Source: Armatimonadota bacterium
GTDB lineage: Bacteria > Armatimonadota > Armatimonadia > Armatimonadales > Capsulimonadaceae
Reading direction: 5' to 3'
NCBI GenBank assembly: GCA_003134215.1
Contig: PLAD01000222.1
Location: forward strand, 2,722-36,536
DNA length: 33,815 nucleotides
The notes beneath the pieces were generated by a model that was not told where the DNA came from, did no database searches, and saw nothing but the letters and a program-made list of their open reading frames with translations. How positions within the stretch are numbered: the stretch's first letter is position 1; the number at the start of each line of letters is the position of its first letter. Shown one piece after another: positions 1 through 8,240 of the stretch. The position numbers and the translations under genes are program-made.

Positions 1-23
1 CACTTCCTACAGGCTGCTGCCAT

Positions 24-686
24 CTAGCTCTCGGCGATAACCGAATGTTCTGGCTGAGCTTGAATCTCAGATGTCGTCGGTAATCGCTTGGAGCGCATCA
101 GTCGCGGCAGCAGGATGCCTTCGTATTTTGAAGCGTAAGCAACGGCATTTCCAACGACAATGCCGAAGATCGCGCCGATCAGCACCTGATAGACAAAATG
201 CTCGCGGATCTCGACTCGGGACCAGCCTACAGCGACCGCTATAGCAAATGCGTACGGCGAAAGCTTTGGGAACTTATGCAGCAGAAGGGACGATACGGCG
301 AAGGCAGTGAGCGAGTGTCCGCTCGGAAATCCGTGCATGGCGCCGTCGGGACGACGAAGTGGGACGAGCTTAAACCCGAGGCTGAGAATCGCGCAGCACA
401 ACGTAATATCCCACACGCCCCACGAGAGGTCCGGGCGGTTCAATTTCCTGGCAATCAGGAAAAAAAGCGCCGCTGTGGCGGCGAGCATGCAGTTGTAGAT
501 ACTGTACCAGTGCTCTCCCAGAGCCCGCCCGACCATGCAGACCTTATGTGTCGGGATTATGGCAAAGCAGCAGGCAAAAGCTAACGCGGCAAAGGCCAGC
601 AGCGGTTGAGCATAAGTTTTAAGTGATGGACCTCCAACTATTGCGGCAGTTGAATGGGTCCCAGGTACTATTTCGCGATCGTTCAT
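24..686 (-). CDS. PAP2-family phosphatase, membrane
   Basis: 220 aa ORF with several hydrophobic segments and PAP2-like motifs (LVPLRRPDG, FPSGHS, SRVEIREHFVYQVLIG). Confidence 0.85.
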   Translation of the reverse strand: MNDREIVPGTHSTAAIVGGPSLKTYAQPLLAFAALAFACCFAIIPTHKVCMVGRALGEHWYSIYNCMLAATAALFFLIARKLNRPDLSWGVWDITLCCAILSLGFKLVPLRRPDGAMHGFPSGHSLTAFAVSSLLLHKFPKLSPYAFAIAVAVGWSRVEIREHFVYQVLIGAIFGIVVGNAVAYASKYEGILLPRLMRSKRLPTTSEIQAQPEHSVIAES

Positions 687-820
687 ACAGCAAAGAGCCT
701 GTCAAGAATTTTGATCGATTGGAGTCGGCTTTTCAATTATTGCATGGCGGTCTGACTTTCACCGCGCATCTCATCGGCCCAGATCGGTTTTTTAACGTTG
801 GCCGCTAGAGTGTTCGTTTC

Positions 821-1837
821 TCAAAGTGCAACTGGTATTCTCTGACGGGTCTCCGACGATTCTATGGCGGCGAATACCATGGCAAGCGACTTGATATTGT
901 CGTGGCATTCTCCCATGGGTGTAGCCCCGGTCTTGAGCGCGTTCAGGAAGTCCTGAATTGAACCAGCGATACCGCTGGGCTCTTCGACTACCTCGGCGGT
1001 CAACGGCGTGATCGCTCGAATAAAACCCTCTTCACCGGACACCAGTTCAGCCGTCGGGGGGTGATCGCCGACACCGTCCCAGGTCGCTGTTCCTTTGGCG
1101 CCGACTGCTCTCCACTCTGCTTCCCAGCTTGTCGCCTGCCCCTCGCTGCACCAGGAGCCACGATAGGTATAGCGCAGGCCGCCGACCATCTCGAAAATTG
1201 CTGTCGCGCTCACATCGCCGGAATACCAGCTCCAGGGCGGATTGAACTCCTCGCAATAGACGGCAACCGGGTCGCCGTTGCACAGATAACGCGCCGCGTC
1301 GAACGTGTGGATGGCCATGTCCAGGATCAAAGGACTTGCCATTTCGTCACGGAAACCGCCGAAATGAGCGCCGATGTAGAAGTCGGAATTGAGAATTCCG
1401 AGCGGACCAACTTTTTCAATCAAGCTGCGGTACGCGGAAAGGTTTTTGTCGTACCGCCGGCTCTGGCTGACCATATACAGCTTGTCGGATTTTTCGGACG
1501 CCGCCACCATTTCGCGCGCCTCGGCCATTGACGCCGCCATCGGCTTCTCGCCCAGAACGGGAACACCGGCCTTCAGGGAGGTAAGGGTAACCTCCTTGTG
1601 CGATTCAGGAATCGTGACATCAACCACGAAATCCGGTTTGACCTCGGCGATCGCTTTCTCCAGGTCGCTTCCCGTGTAGGCGCTAATACCGATTTTGTCA
1701 GCAGCGCTCGCCGCCGCATCGGGCCGAATATCTACCCATCCGCCGATTTCAACCTGATTGGAAATAGACTTAAGATTGCTTCCCCACGCCTGTCCCATGG
1801 CGCCCGCGCCGACGATCACTGCTTTGAAAGTGCTCAA
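821..1837 (-). CDS. Gfo/Idh/MocA family NAD(P)-dependent oxidoreductase
   Basis: 338 aa ORF, N-terminal Rossmann motif (VGAGAMGQAWG), GEKPMA motif typical of the family. Confidence 0.92.
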   Translation of the reverse strand: MSTFKAVIVGAGAMGQAWGSNLKSISNQVEIGGWVDIRPDAAASAADKIGISAYTGSDLEKAIAEVKPDFVVDVTIPESHKEVTLTSLKAGVPVLGEKPMAASMAEAREMVAASEKSDKLYMVSQSRRYDKNLSAYRSLIEKVGPLGILNSDFYIGAHFGGFRDEMASPLILDMAIHTFDAARYLCNGDPVAVYCEEFNPPWSWYSGDVSATAIFEMVGGLRYTYRGSWCSEGQATSWEAEWRAVGAKGTATWDGVGDHPPTAELVSGEEGFIRAITPLTAEVVEEPSGIAGSIQDFLNALKTGATPMGECHDNIKSLAMVFAAIESSETRQRIPVAL

Positions 1838-1922
1838 AATCCAGTTCCTTTAGAATGCTTGTCCCAGTGATTATATGAGTTTCGCGGAAGTTAGTCAATT
1901 AAATGACGGGGCATATCGCATA

Positions 1923-1952
1923 TTGCACGACGTCTCCGCAGTCGTGTATAAT
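1923..1952 (+). promoter_or_regulatory. sigma70-like promoter upstream of the truncated tRNA-Gly
   Basis: TTGCAC (1923-1928), 18 nt spacer, TATAAT (1947-1952). Confidence 0.65.
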
Positions 1953-1997
1953 AGAGATCCACAAAGCACGTTCCAAACGAGCCGTCGTTTGAACTAT

Positions 1998-2037
1998 GCG
2001 GGAGTAGCTCAGTGGTAGAGCACCTACTTCCCAAGCA
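1998..2037 (+). pseudogene. truncated tRNA-Gly (5' half only)
   Basis: 40 nt matching 39/40 the first 40 nt of the intact tRNA-Gly at 7769 (one G>A in the anticodon stem); similarity stops just after the anticodon loop. Confidence 0.9.
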
Positions 2038-2071
2038 AACCCCTTAGTTTTAGTAATATCCTAGTATAAAT

Positions 2072-2108
2072 AGCCCCCTTCGGTACAATCATTGTATCCG
2101 GCGGGGCT
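2072..2108 (-). terminator. strong stem-loop, possible minus-strand terminator
   Basis: AGCCCC...GGGGCT outer arms with inner GG-TACAAT/ATTGTATCC pairing; on the minus strand followed by a T-rich ATTTATACT. Confidence 0.4.
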
Positions 2109-2353
2109 CGAAGATCTTCACGAGAGGACATTTCATAACTCCTTATTGACAGAATGCTCTATCGGAAGGAATTATCTACCGGCCGGAAACGCGGCGGCTA
2201 TTTGACGCTTACATTGCGCACACCATATGCCCCCAAGTTCTCAGAATACATAATCTGTCGATACGTTCCATGCAATTGATGTTTACCATCGGTACCATGC
2301 AGCTTATAATGGCGTTGTCGTGAGCCAAGTCTAAGCTACTGCCAAGATAGAGT

Positions 2354-3413
2354 TTACGGATTTGCCGTCTTTATAACAAGCTGACCCGAGTTGTCTAAGA
2401 CTGATATAAATGGGTTACTCGAATCCGCACCAGTATAATCCTGATGTGAGCCGTCAAAGCCATCAAAGTGCACTTTCCACGTCCCGTCAGGATAGGGAAC
2501 GGATTGCGAATCTCCCCAATTAAGATTGACCGGCGTGGCGATTGTAACTGGGGGAGCCGTCTGCTACTGACTTTCTGTAAAAGCGATTGAGAACCGAATC
2601 TTTCCCGATGTGCCAAATCTGTGGTGTACCGTTGTGACTTGATACACGACTTGATTACCATTGTCGCTCTGAAACGAAATACTGTAATCGCCTTCGTTTG
2701 GACTTCCCTTGAAAATTTGTTCTGAATGTTGAACTACCTGCCAACCTGAATCGGGACTTACACTATAGGTATTTGTATGGTCATCGTTCCGGCCATCACT
2801 GCCAGAAGTCTGATAGTAATCTGTTGTACGATAAGTCCGGGTTACGGTATTCGGCGCTGGTGTTTAAGTATAGTAGACAGTAATGTTGCCTGGACTACCA
2901 GGTAGTTCACCGATTAATATATTGTAGGTATCCGTGTTGCGATGCTTTTCAATACCAAGCAATGCAGTCGTTTGCCATGGAACGGTAAGTGATCCGTGTA
3001 CATAGCCGAATTGGTGTGTCCCGGCAGGTGTTCCAGCCTCTAGAATGTCGCCGGACGGCACCAGAAACTTTAGAGACTGTGTTGTATTTTGAGCGGCTGT
3101 TTATGTGTGTCCACTAATTGTCAAGGTCGGGGTAAATCCACTTGTTGCAGCGAATTCGAAGTTCCCCTGCATAGAAATCGATATAATGGAGTGCCCGGTG
3201 TTGACCCGAATGACCACATAAGGTGCATTGGTGGCAAGCTGTGAGATAGAGAGTAAGCATCCGGCGGGAATTGCGAAGATCAACTCCTTGGGCATCGTTG
3301 CCCGACTCGCCCCAATCCGCTCGTAGGGAATAGCCGACGTGAGCGATGGACATACGAGCGGATGCGATAAGAATATCAGCGCCGTCGTCTTCGAGGTTCC
3401 CTGGGCGCAGCAT
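2354..3413 (-). pseudogene. modular beta-rich/surface or phage-like protein of unknown family, interrupted by three in-frame stops and a probable upstream frameshift
   Basis: One reading frame from about 3295 down to TAA at 2354-2356 with protein-like composition, broken only by TAA (3101-3103), TAA (2864-2866) and TAG (2564-2566). The overlapping frame MLRPGNLEDDGADILIASARMSIAHVGYSLRADWGESGNDAQGVDLRNSRRMLTLYL (start 3413) looks like its N-terminus. Confidence 0.65.
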
Positions 3414-3708
3414 CAGGTTCAGGCAACTTTACAATTTGTCTGTCCAACAGATGCTGTCGTAATTGATCTGCCGTGAAGGGACATTCGATAAAATCTATCA
3501 TTTGCTCCTTCGAAAGGTTGCCAATTTGCTTTTGCCGCATCGAAAGCATACTGTCGTCGAACTGCTTTTCGCCATGACTAGTCCTAGTTCGCACAGATGA
3601 TTTCTTGCCGTCAAGCCAGTACCAGTACATATTATGATGCGTGGGATCTTCTTCGAAGCCCTTTGCTTGCAAAGCTTTCCTGAATTTGTCCGTGTCGTAT
3701 GTGGCCAT
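3376..3708 (-). CDS. HicA/YcfA-like small protein, candidate toxin
   Basis: 110 aa; layout KALQAKGFEEDPTHHNMYWYWLDGKKSSVRTRTSHGEK resembles the HicA core (GF...H..Y...DGK...SHG). Start overlaps the upstream stop (TAATG). Confidence 0.5.
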   Translation of the reverse strand: MATYDTDKFRKALQAKGFEEDPTHHNMYWYWLDGKKSSVRTRTSHGEKQFDDSMLSMRQKQIGNLSKEQMIDFIECPFTADQLRQHLLDRQIVKLPEPDAAPREPRRRRR

Positions 3709-4778
3709 TAGGCGATTTCCTCCACGGCGTCAACATCGTCGTCAATCAGATCCCTAAGGTCAATAGCGTCCTCAGTCAAGTTTTTATCCAACTCGCCAAT
3801 CAGTCCGTCGTAGAGAAAGGCAAATTCCTCATGGAGTTGATACACGGCTTGTTGACGATCTGAAGAAAAGGCGACAATACCGTATTTTGGACATTCGTAG
3901 ACCCAAAGCTCATTTCGATACGCCGGGAAACAACTGACCGGGGCAACTAGCTTAAAACGCCGCTTTTGCCACATGAACGAACCAATATTGAATGGAGAAA
4001 GATCAACTGTTGAAACATCGTATACATCGTCAACCTGCCGTACTGACCCATCGTAATTGAGTTGAACGCTCCCTATGACCTCTACGACTGAACCAGCAAC
4101 CAATTGCGATATCTGTTCTTCCATGTCCGAAGGATACAGACATAGTATTTCCCGAAAGGCATGTCTGACGACAATATGCCGTGAACCAGCCTTTACACGG
4201 ATTTCTACTAAATCACCTACAATTCGTTGAACGTCAGCTTCAGATGAAGAAGATGATAACTCAAAATAATTGCTGATCTGGTGCCTAGTCAGCGGAGTAA
4301 GCACTGCCTTGAAGACACCGGTACCGTTGCCAATAAAGACCGACAAACCTTCATCGTCTCGTGGACACATCTGCTGAAGAGACTTGAGGGTTCTTGCTCT
4401 TCCAACGGAATCTGGCATGAGACGTATAAGCTCATTGTCATTCTTGTTATTAATCGCAGACACTACATTCGGTAAGTCTTGGATGGCCTCAACCCCTAAA
4501 TCGGGCATTCCCGGAAGAACAGGATTGCTGCCAAGTTCCGAAGTTAGCGTAAGGCTTCCGGCTTCCGTCTTGGATAGAAACAGTTCGCACGATGCCCGAA
4601 TATAGCTTGGCCATGTTCCACGTGAAGCCACGCCACTCGTACTCTTCGATAGCGCAAGATTGTATAGCGTGGTCTGGGCAGCACCAAGCTTCGAAGCTAG
4701 GGCAGCGAACGAAATGCGCCCTTCGCTAACGGCTTCACCATCTAATTTAATTGTAAGCGTACGCTCGGTAGTTGCCAT
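3708..4778 (-). CDS. hypothetical protein, coupled partner of the HicA-like ORF
   Basis: 356 aa, overlapping stop/start with the downstream small ORF; C-terminus (ELWVYECPKYGIVAFSSDRQQAVYQLHEEF...) has a HicB-like feel but no firm family. Confidence 0.6.
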   Translation of the reverse strand: MATTERTLTIKLDGEAVSEGRISFAALASKLGAAQTTLYNLALSKSTSGVASRGTWPSYIRASCELFLSKTEAGSLTLTSELGSNPVLPGMPDLGVEAIQDLPNVVSAINNKNDNELIRLMPDSVGRARTLKSLQQMCPRDDEGLSVFIGNGTGVFKAVLTPLTRHQISNYFELSSSSSEADVQRIVGDLVEIRVKAGSRHIVVRHAFREILCLYPSDMEEQISQLVAGSVVEVIGSVQLNYDGSVRQVDDVYDVSTVDLSPFNIGSFMWQKRRFKLVAPVSCFPAYRNELWVYECPKYGIVAFSSDRQQAVYQLHEEFAFLYDGLIGELDKNLTEDAIDLRDLIDDDVDAVEEIA

Positions 4779-4945
4779 AATACTTGCCCAAAAAGTAGCT
4801 TGCTAACCGAATATTTGCTTGGTCGATGCGATTTTCGCTGATGCAAAGGACGAATTCTGCATTGTACCCTTCTGAACGAAGGCTTAGTGCAAGATTTTGA
4901 TAGCCACACCTTATATTCCACGATTGGAGGGCTAGCGCTAGTCAA

Positions 4946-5066
4946 TAATCCCGTTCGGGAATATTTTTTGAAGTCGCACATCCTTCATCATAAAATAATC
5001 CCTGACGGTAATATTTAGTTGGTTTTGCCTCTTGACTGGTATAATATTCCCGTTCGGTAAACATTT
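4946..5066 (+). promoter_or_regulatory. triple operator-like repeat upstream of hipB
   Basis: TAATCCCGTTCGGGAATATTT (4946), TAATCCCTGACGGTAATATTT (4996), TATTCCCGTTCGGTAAACATTT (5045), at 50 and 49 nt spacing; third copy overlaps an extended -10 (TGGTATAAT). Confidence 0.75.
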
Positions 5067-5075
5067 AACATTACC

Positions 5076-5315
5076 ATGAAATACACTCCCGCACAACTAG
5101 GCAAACTGATACGATCTACCCGCAAGTCGCTCCGAGTGACGCAGGAGCAACTCGCCATGACTGCCGGAACGGGCTTGCGATTCATAATCGACCTCGAAAA
5201 AGGGAAGCCGACGTGCGAAATTGGCAAGGCGCTCACCGTGCTGCAAACCCTCGGTATTGATATGACGTTGGTGCCGCCAAAGAATAGCGTCGAAGGTGAA
5301 GCGGAGGCGCAGTGA
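5076..5315 (+). CDS. hipB: HipB-like Xre-family HTH antitoxin
   Basis: 79 aa HTH (LIRSTRKSLRVTQEQLAMTAGTGLRFIIDLEKGKPTCEIGKALTVLQTLGIDM), directly upstream of HipA. Confidence 0.9.
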   Translation: MKYTPAQLGKLIRSTRKSLRVTQEQLAMTAGTGLRFIIDLEKGKPTCEIGKALTVLQTLGIDMTLVPPKNSVEGEAEAQ

Positions 5316-6559
5316 TGGCTCGAACCCTCGATGTATACCTCCACCATAACCTCGTCGGGCACCTTATCCAGGATGACCACGGCGACATGGTGTTCGATTA
5401 CGCTGAAAGTTGGCTGAGCCGACCGAACGTCATCGCCCTTTCTAACTCACTGCCGCTTCGTGCCGAGCGCTTCGGTCGCAACGAATGCCGTGGCTATTTT
5501 GGCGGTATCCTGCCGGAATCGGATAAGAGGGATATCATCGCCAGAAACCTAGGCATAAGCTCTAAGAACGATTTCGCAATGCTGGAGCGCATCGGCGGCG
5601 AATGCGCCGGTGCGGTGACATTCGTTGCCCCAGGCGAGGATCTGCCTGAGGACCAAGACCGTTACCGCATACTAAGTGGTTCTGAATTGGCGGATATCCT
5701 TCGCTCACTGCCTCGCCGACCGCTCATGGCCGGAGCCGACGATGTTCGCCTTTCGCTGGCAGGTGCGCAGGACAAGATTGCAGTCCGTATCGTCGGCGAC
5801 GAAATATCGATTCCCCTCGGCGGAGCGCCAAGCACCCACATTCTGAAGCCAGCCATCGAGCGGTTTCAAAGTGTCGTTTTCAACGAATCGTTCTGCATGA
5901 CCCTTGCCCAACGAATCGGGCTGCCGGTCGCCCATGTGGAAACAGGCAAGGTTGAGGATATCGATTATCTCGCCGTTAAGCGTTACGACAGGAACTTCAC
6001 GGATGCGGGGACATTGGAGCGGCTTCACCAAGAGGACTTTTGCCAGGCACTCGGGATTGCCTCCGAACAGAAATATCAGAACGAGGGTGGTCCCTCACTT
6101 CAGCAATCCTTCGAACTGGTCCGTGAAACGTCGGCACTGCCTGTCATCGACCTAACGACTTTGCTCGATGGCGTTCTCTTCAACTTCCTAATTGGCAACA
6201 ACGACGCCCATGGCAAGAACTTTTCGCTTCTTCGCACGATTGTAAGCGGGAAGGCCACGATTCGCCTCGCCCCGTTCTATGACCTTCTGAGCACCGCCTT
6301 TTATCCCGAGCTATCAACGAAGATGGCGATGAAGTTCGGCGGCGAGTACGACTCTGAGAAAGTCGTAGCAAAACACTTCGACAGATTCGCCCAAGATGCA
6401 AATCTTGGCAAGGCGATGGTAAAGCGGCGAGTGAAGGAAGAAGTGGAGGCGGTGATATCAACGCTGGCGACGATGCCGGTGGATAGGCAGGTCGCCGATG
6501 ACATCGCCTCGCTCATCCGGCGGCGTTGCGAGAAGACGTTGGTGCGGCTCGGAGATTGA
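5312..6559 (+). CDS. hipA: HipA family serine/threonine kinase toxin
   Basis: 415 aa; HipA motifs STHILKP, GNNDAHGKNFSLL, LAPFYDLLST. Start may be GTG 5312 or ATG 5315. Confidence 0.92.
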   Translation: MMARTLDVYLHHNLVGHLIQDDHGDMVFDYAESWLSRPNVIALSNSLPLRAERFGRNECRGYFGGILPESDKRDIIARNLGISSKNDFAMLERIGGECAGAVTFVAPGEDLPEDQDRYRILSGSELADILRSLPRRPLMAGADDVRLSLAGAQDKIAVRIVGDEISIPLGGAPSTHILKPAIERFQSVVFNESFCMTLAQRIGLPVAHVETGKVEDIDYLAVKRYDRNFTDAGTLERLHQEDFCQALGIASEQKYQNEGGPSLQQSFELVRETSALPVIDLTTLLDGVLFNFLIGNNDAHGKNFSLLRTIVSGKATIRLAPFYDLLSTAFYPELSTKMAMKFGGEYDSEKVVAKHFDRFAQDANLGKAMVKRRVKEEVEAVISTLATMPVDRQVADDIASLIRRRCEKTLVRLGD

Positions 6560-6643
6560 ACCTTATTCGTCGGCCCGTCTAATCTTATGTGATTGTGGTC
6601 GAAAGGTGCGCCCTAATCTCAGCGCCAATACTTGATGGACCTA

Positions 6644-7590
6644 CTAACGCTGGCGCAGCGTATACACCGCCACCTTAACCCCCGTCCCGCTGATACCATA
6701 AACCGGCTCCGGCAATCCATGCCTACGCATCTCTTCGAACATGCGCCGGATGCCGCCAGTGGATTCCCGAACATATCCAGTCATGTCAGCTAATACACGG
6801 GCGATATGCGGGTTACGGGAATACCGAGCGTTTTGTATGTTCTGAACACGAACCAGCCCCGGTAGCCGACCAAGGCTTTCGACTTCCAGGCGATCCTCGA
6901 AAAGCGTCACCCGAATGCCGTCGCCCTGTAAACTGTAAGAACGGTGCGTCACTGCATTGACGATAGCTTCAAACCAGGCAAACTCGGGGAGAAGCGGGAT
7001 TCGTTCGAAACGACCACCCGGTACTTGGCGAATGACGGAGCCAAGCTTTTCCGCAACTAGTTCCCTTGTGGCGTCAATGATCTGCGGTATAGTTCCTTCG
7101 ATGCGGATGTCTTCAGACAGGTTCGACTGTGTTCCTGTTTCTACGGTCATTCCTCGGTACTGAAGGAAGCGCACATATGACCACACCGGCGTCGTGCGTC
7201 CAAAGAGCAGCCGTCCGGCTTGCGTAACGCCTGTTCGATTGCCGGTGCCGAGGTAAAGTCCACGGCTCCTCAGAAGTGCAGCGGTATCAGTAGCACCGAC
7301 CTTGTGCTTGTAAGCAGCGATAGCTTCGTCATTGAGGTCTTCCAGCGTCAGGTCGTGCACAATCGTTCCATCGCAAATTGACTCGCCCTTGTCGAACGCA
7401 AGGTCCCGCTCTTCGGTCGGCCCGAGCCGCCGGTTTTCGTCGCCGACACGAAGAAAACATTCGTGCTTCTTGTTGCGGTGGATTGCTCACCGGCCTCTTT
7501 ATCGAGCACGAGGATACGGTCATCCTCTCCTTTGTCATTCGTGCAATCGATATAAGCAACTGCATGACTAACGAAGCGTAGAATCGGTAG
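6644..7590 (-). pseudogene. AlbA_2/RecG-like ATP-binding protein, 5'-truncated and frameshifted
   Basis: ORF 6644-7360 carries the RecG-like ATP-binding C-terminal region (EAIVNAVTHRSYSLQGDGIRVTLFEDRLEVESLG). The same frame extends upstream as IHRNKKHECFLRVGDENRRLGPTEERDLAFDKGE, then shifts frame near 7485-7492 to LPILRFVSHAVAYIDCTNDKGEDDRILVLDKEAGE. Confidence 0.75.
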
Positions 7591-7768
7591 TCATGGAGCT
7601 AGGAAGCGTCCTTGACAAGGCCCCTCGATAGGTTAGCAGGATTCTCCCAAACGCCCCTCGCTACCGATTTTCTGCCAAAAAAATGACCTAGACTCAAAAT
7701 CACCGTGCCGGACATGGTAAAATAATCGAGTCCAGCACGTTTTGAGCGTGAGGGGCTATGTTACTTTT

Positions 7769-7840
7769 GCGGGAGTAGCTCAGTGGTAGAGCACCTGCTT
7801 CCCAAGCAGGGTGTCGCGGGTTCGATCCCCGTCTCCCGCT
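7769..7840 (+). tRNA. tRNA-Gly(CCC)
   Basis: GCGGGAG/CTCCCGC acceptor stem, CCTGC-TTCCCAA-GCAGG anticodon arm (anticodon CCC), GCGGG-TTCGATC-CCCGT T arm. Confidence 0.96.
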
Positions 7841-7933
7841 TCCGTATCCGTTTATCTTTCCTCCGTCCTATTTTCTCCCGACGTCTGTCGCAGCCTCTTC
7901 GTATAATATTTCGTATATTTGGACAGACTCGGG

Positions 7934-8190
7934 ATGTGAACCAGGACAGTCACGCTAGAATGGACAGCCGACACTATTCGCCAACTGATAGACCAACTGC
8001 CATCTAAATCTCAGGGATTGCTTAATGGCGAGTTTTTGCTCGATGCCATTCAGCGGATCGGAGTGGATGGAATTGCAGCAGGTCGACCTCGGCCTGATGG
8101 CCGGGCCTGGAGCGAGATTGAAGGATTCGAGTGATCCTCGTCGATACTAGCCCAATCGTATTCACAATCTACAAGCAGTGCTACGCTTTC
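7934..8190 (+). pseudogene. remnant of a toxin-antitoxin-like gene pair
   Basis: ATG then immediate TGA (7937-7939), followed in frame by TRTVTLEWTADTIRQLIDQLPSKSQGLLNGEFLLDAIQRIGVDGIAAGRPRPDGRAWSEIEGFE*. Its stop overlaps GTG at 8131 starting VILVDTSPIV, a PIN-domain-like N-terminus that ends within ~30 codons. Confidence 0.5.
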
Positions 8191-8240
8191 GGCGCCGCAG
8201 TATTGTCCTGCTGTGTTTGGGGCCGCTAACACTTAGGCTT

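Noticed and set aside
1061-1531. Long opposite-strand ORFs (e.g. 1061-1531 +, 15008-15402 -, 30703-31161 -)
   Set aside because: They lie entirely antisense to well-supported genes and have Cys/Arg/His-rich, low-quality translations typical of shadow ORFs in GC-rich DNA.
2395-2661. ORF 2395-2661 (-) as an independent gene
   Set aside because: It is out of frame with the continuous protein-like reading frame described for 2354-3413 and has an Arg/Ile-rich artefactual composition.
7329-7581. Short ORFs 7329-7565 (-), 7332-7571 (+), 7378-7581 (+)
   Set aside because: Explained as alternative frames over the decayed AlbA_2/RecG-like gene.
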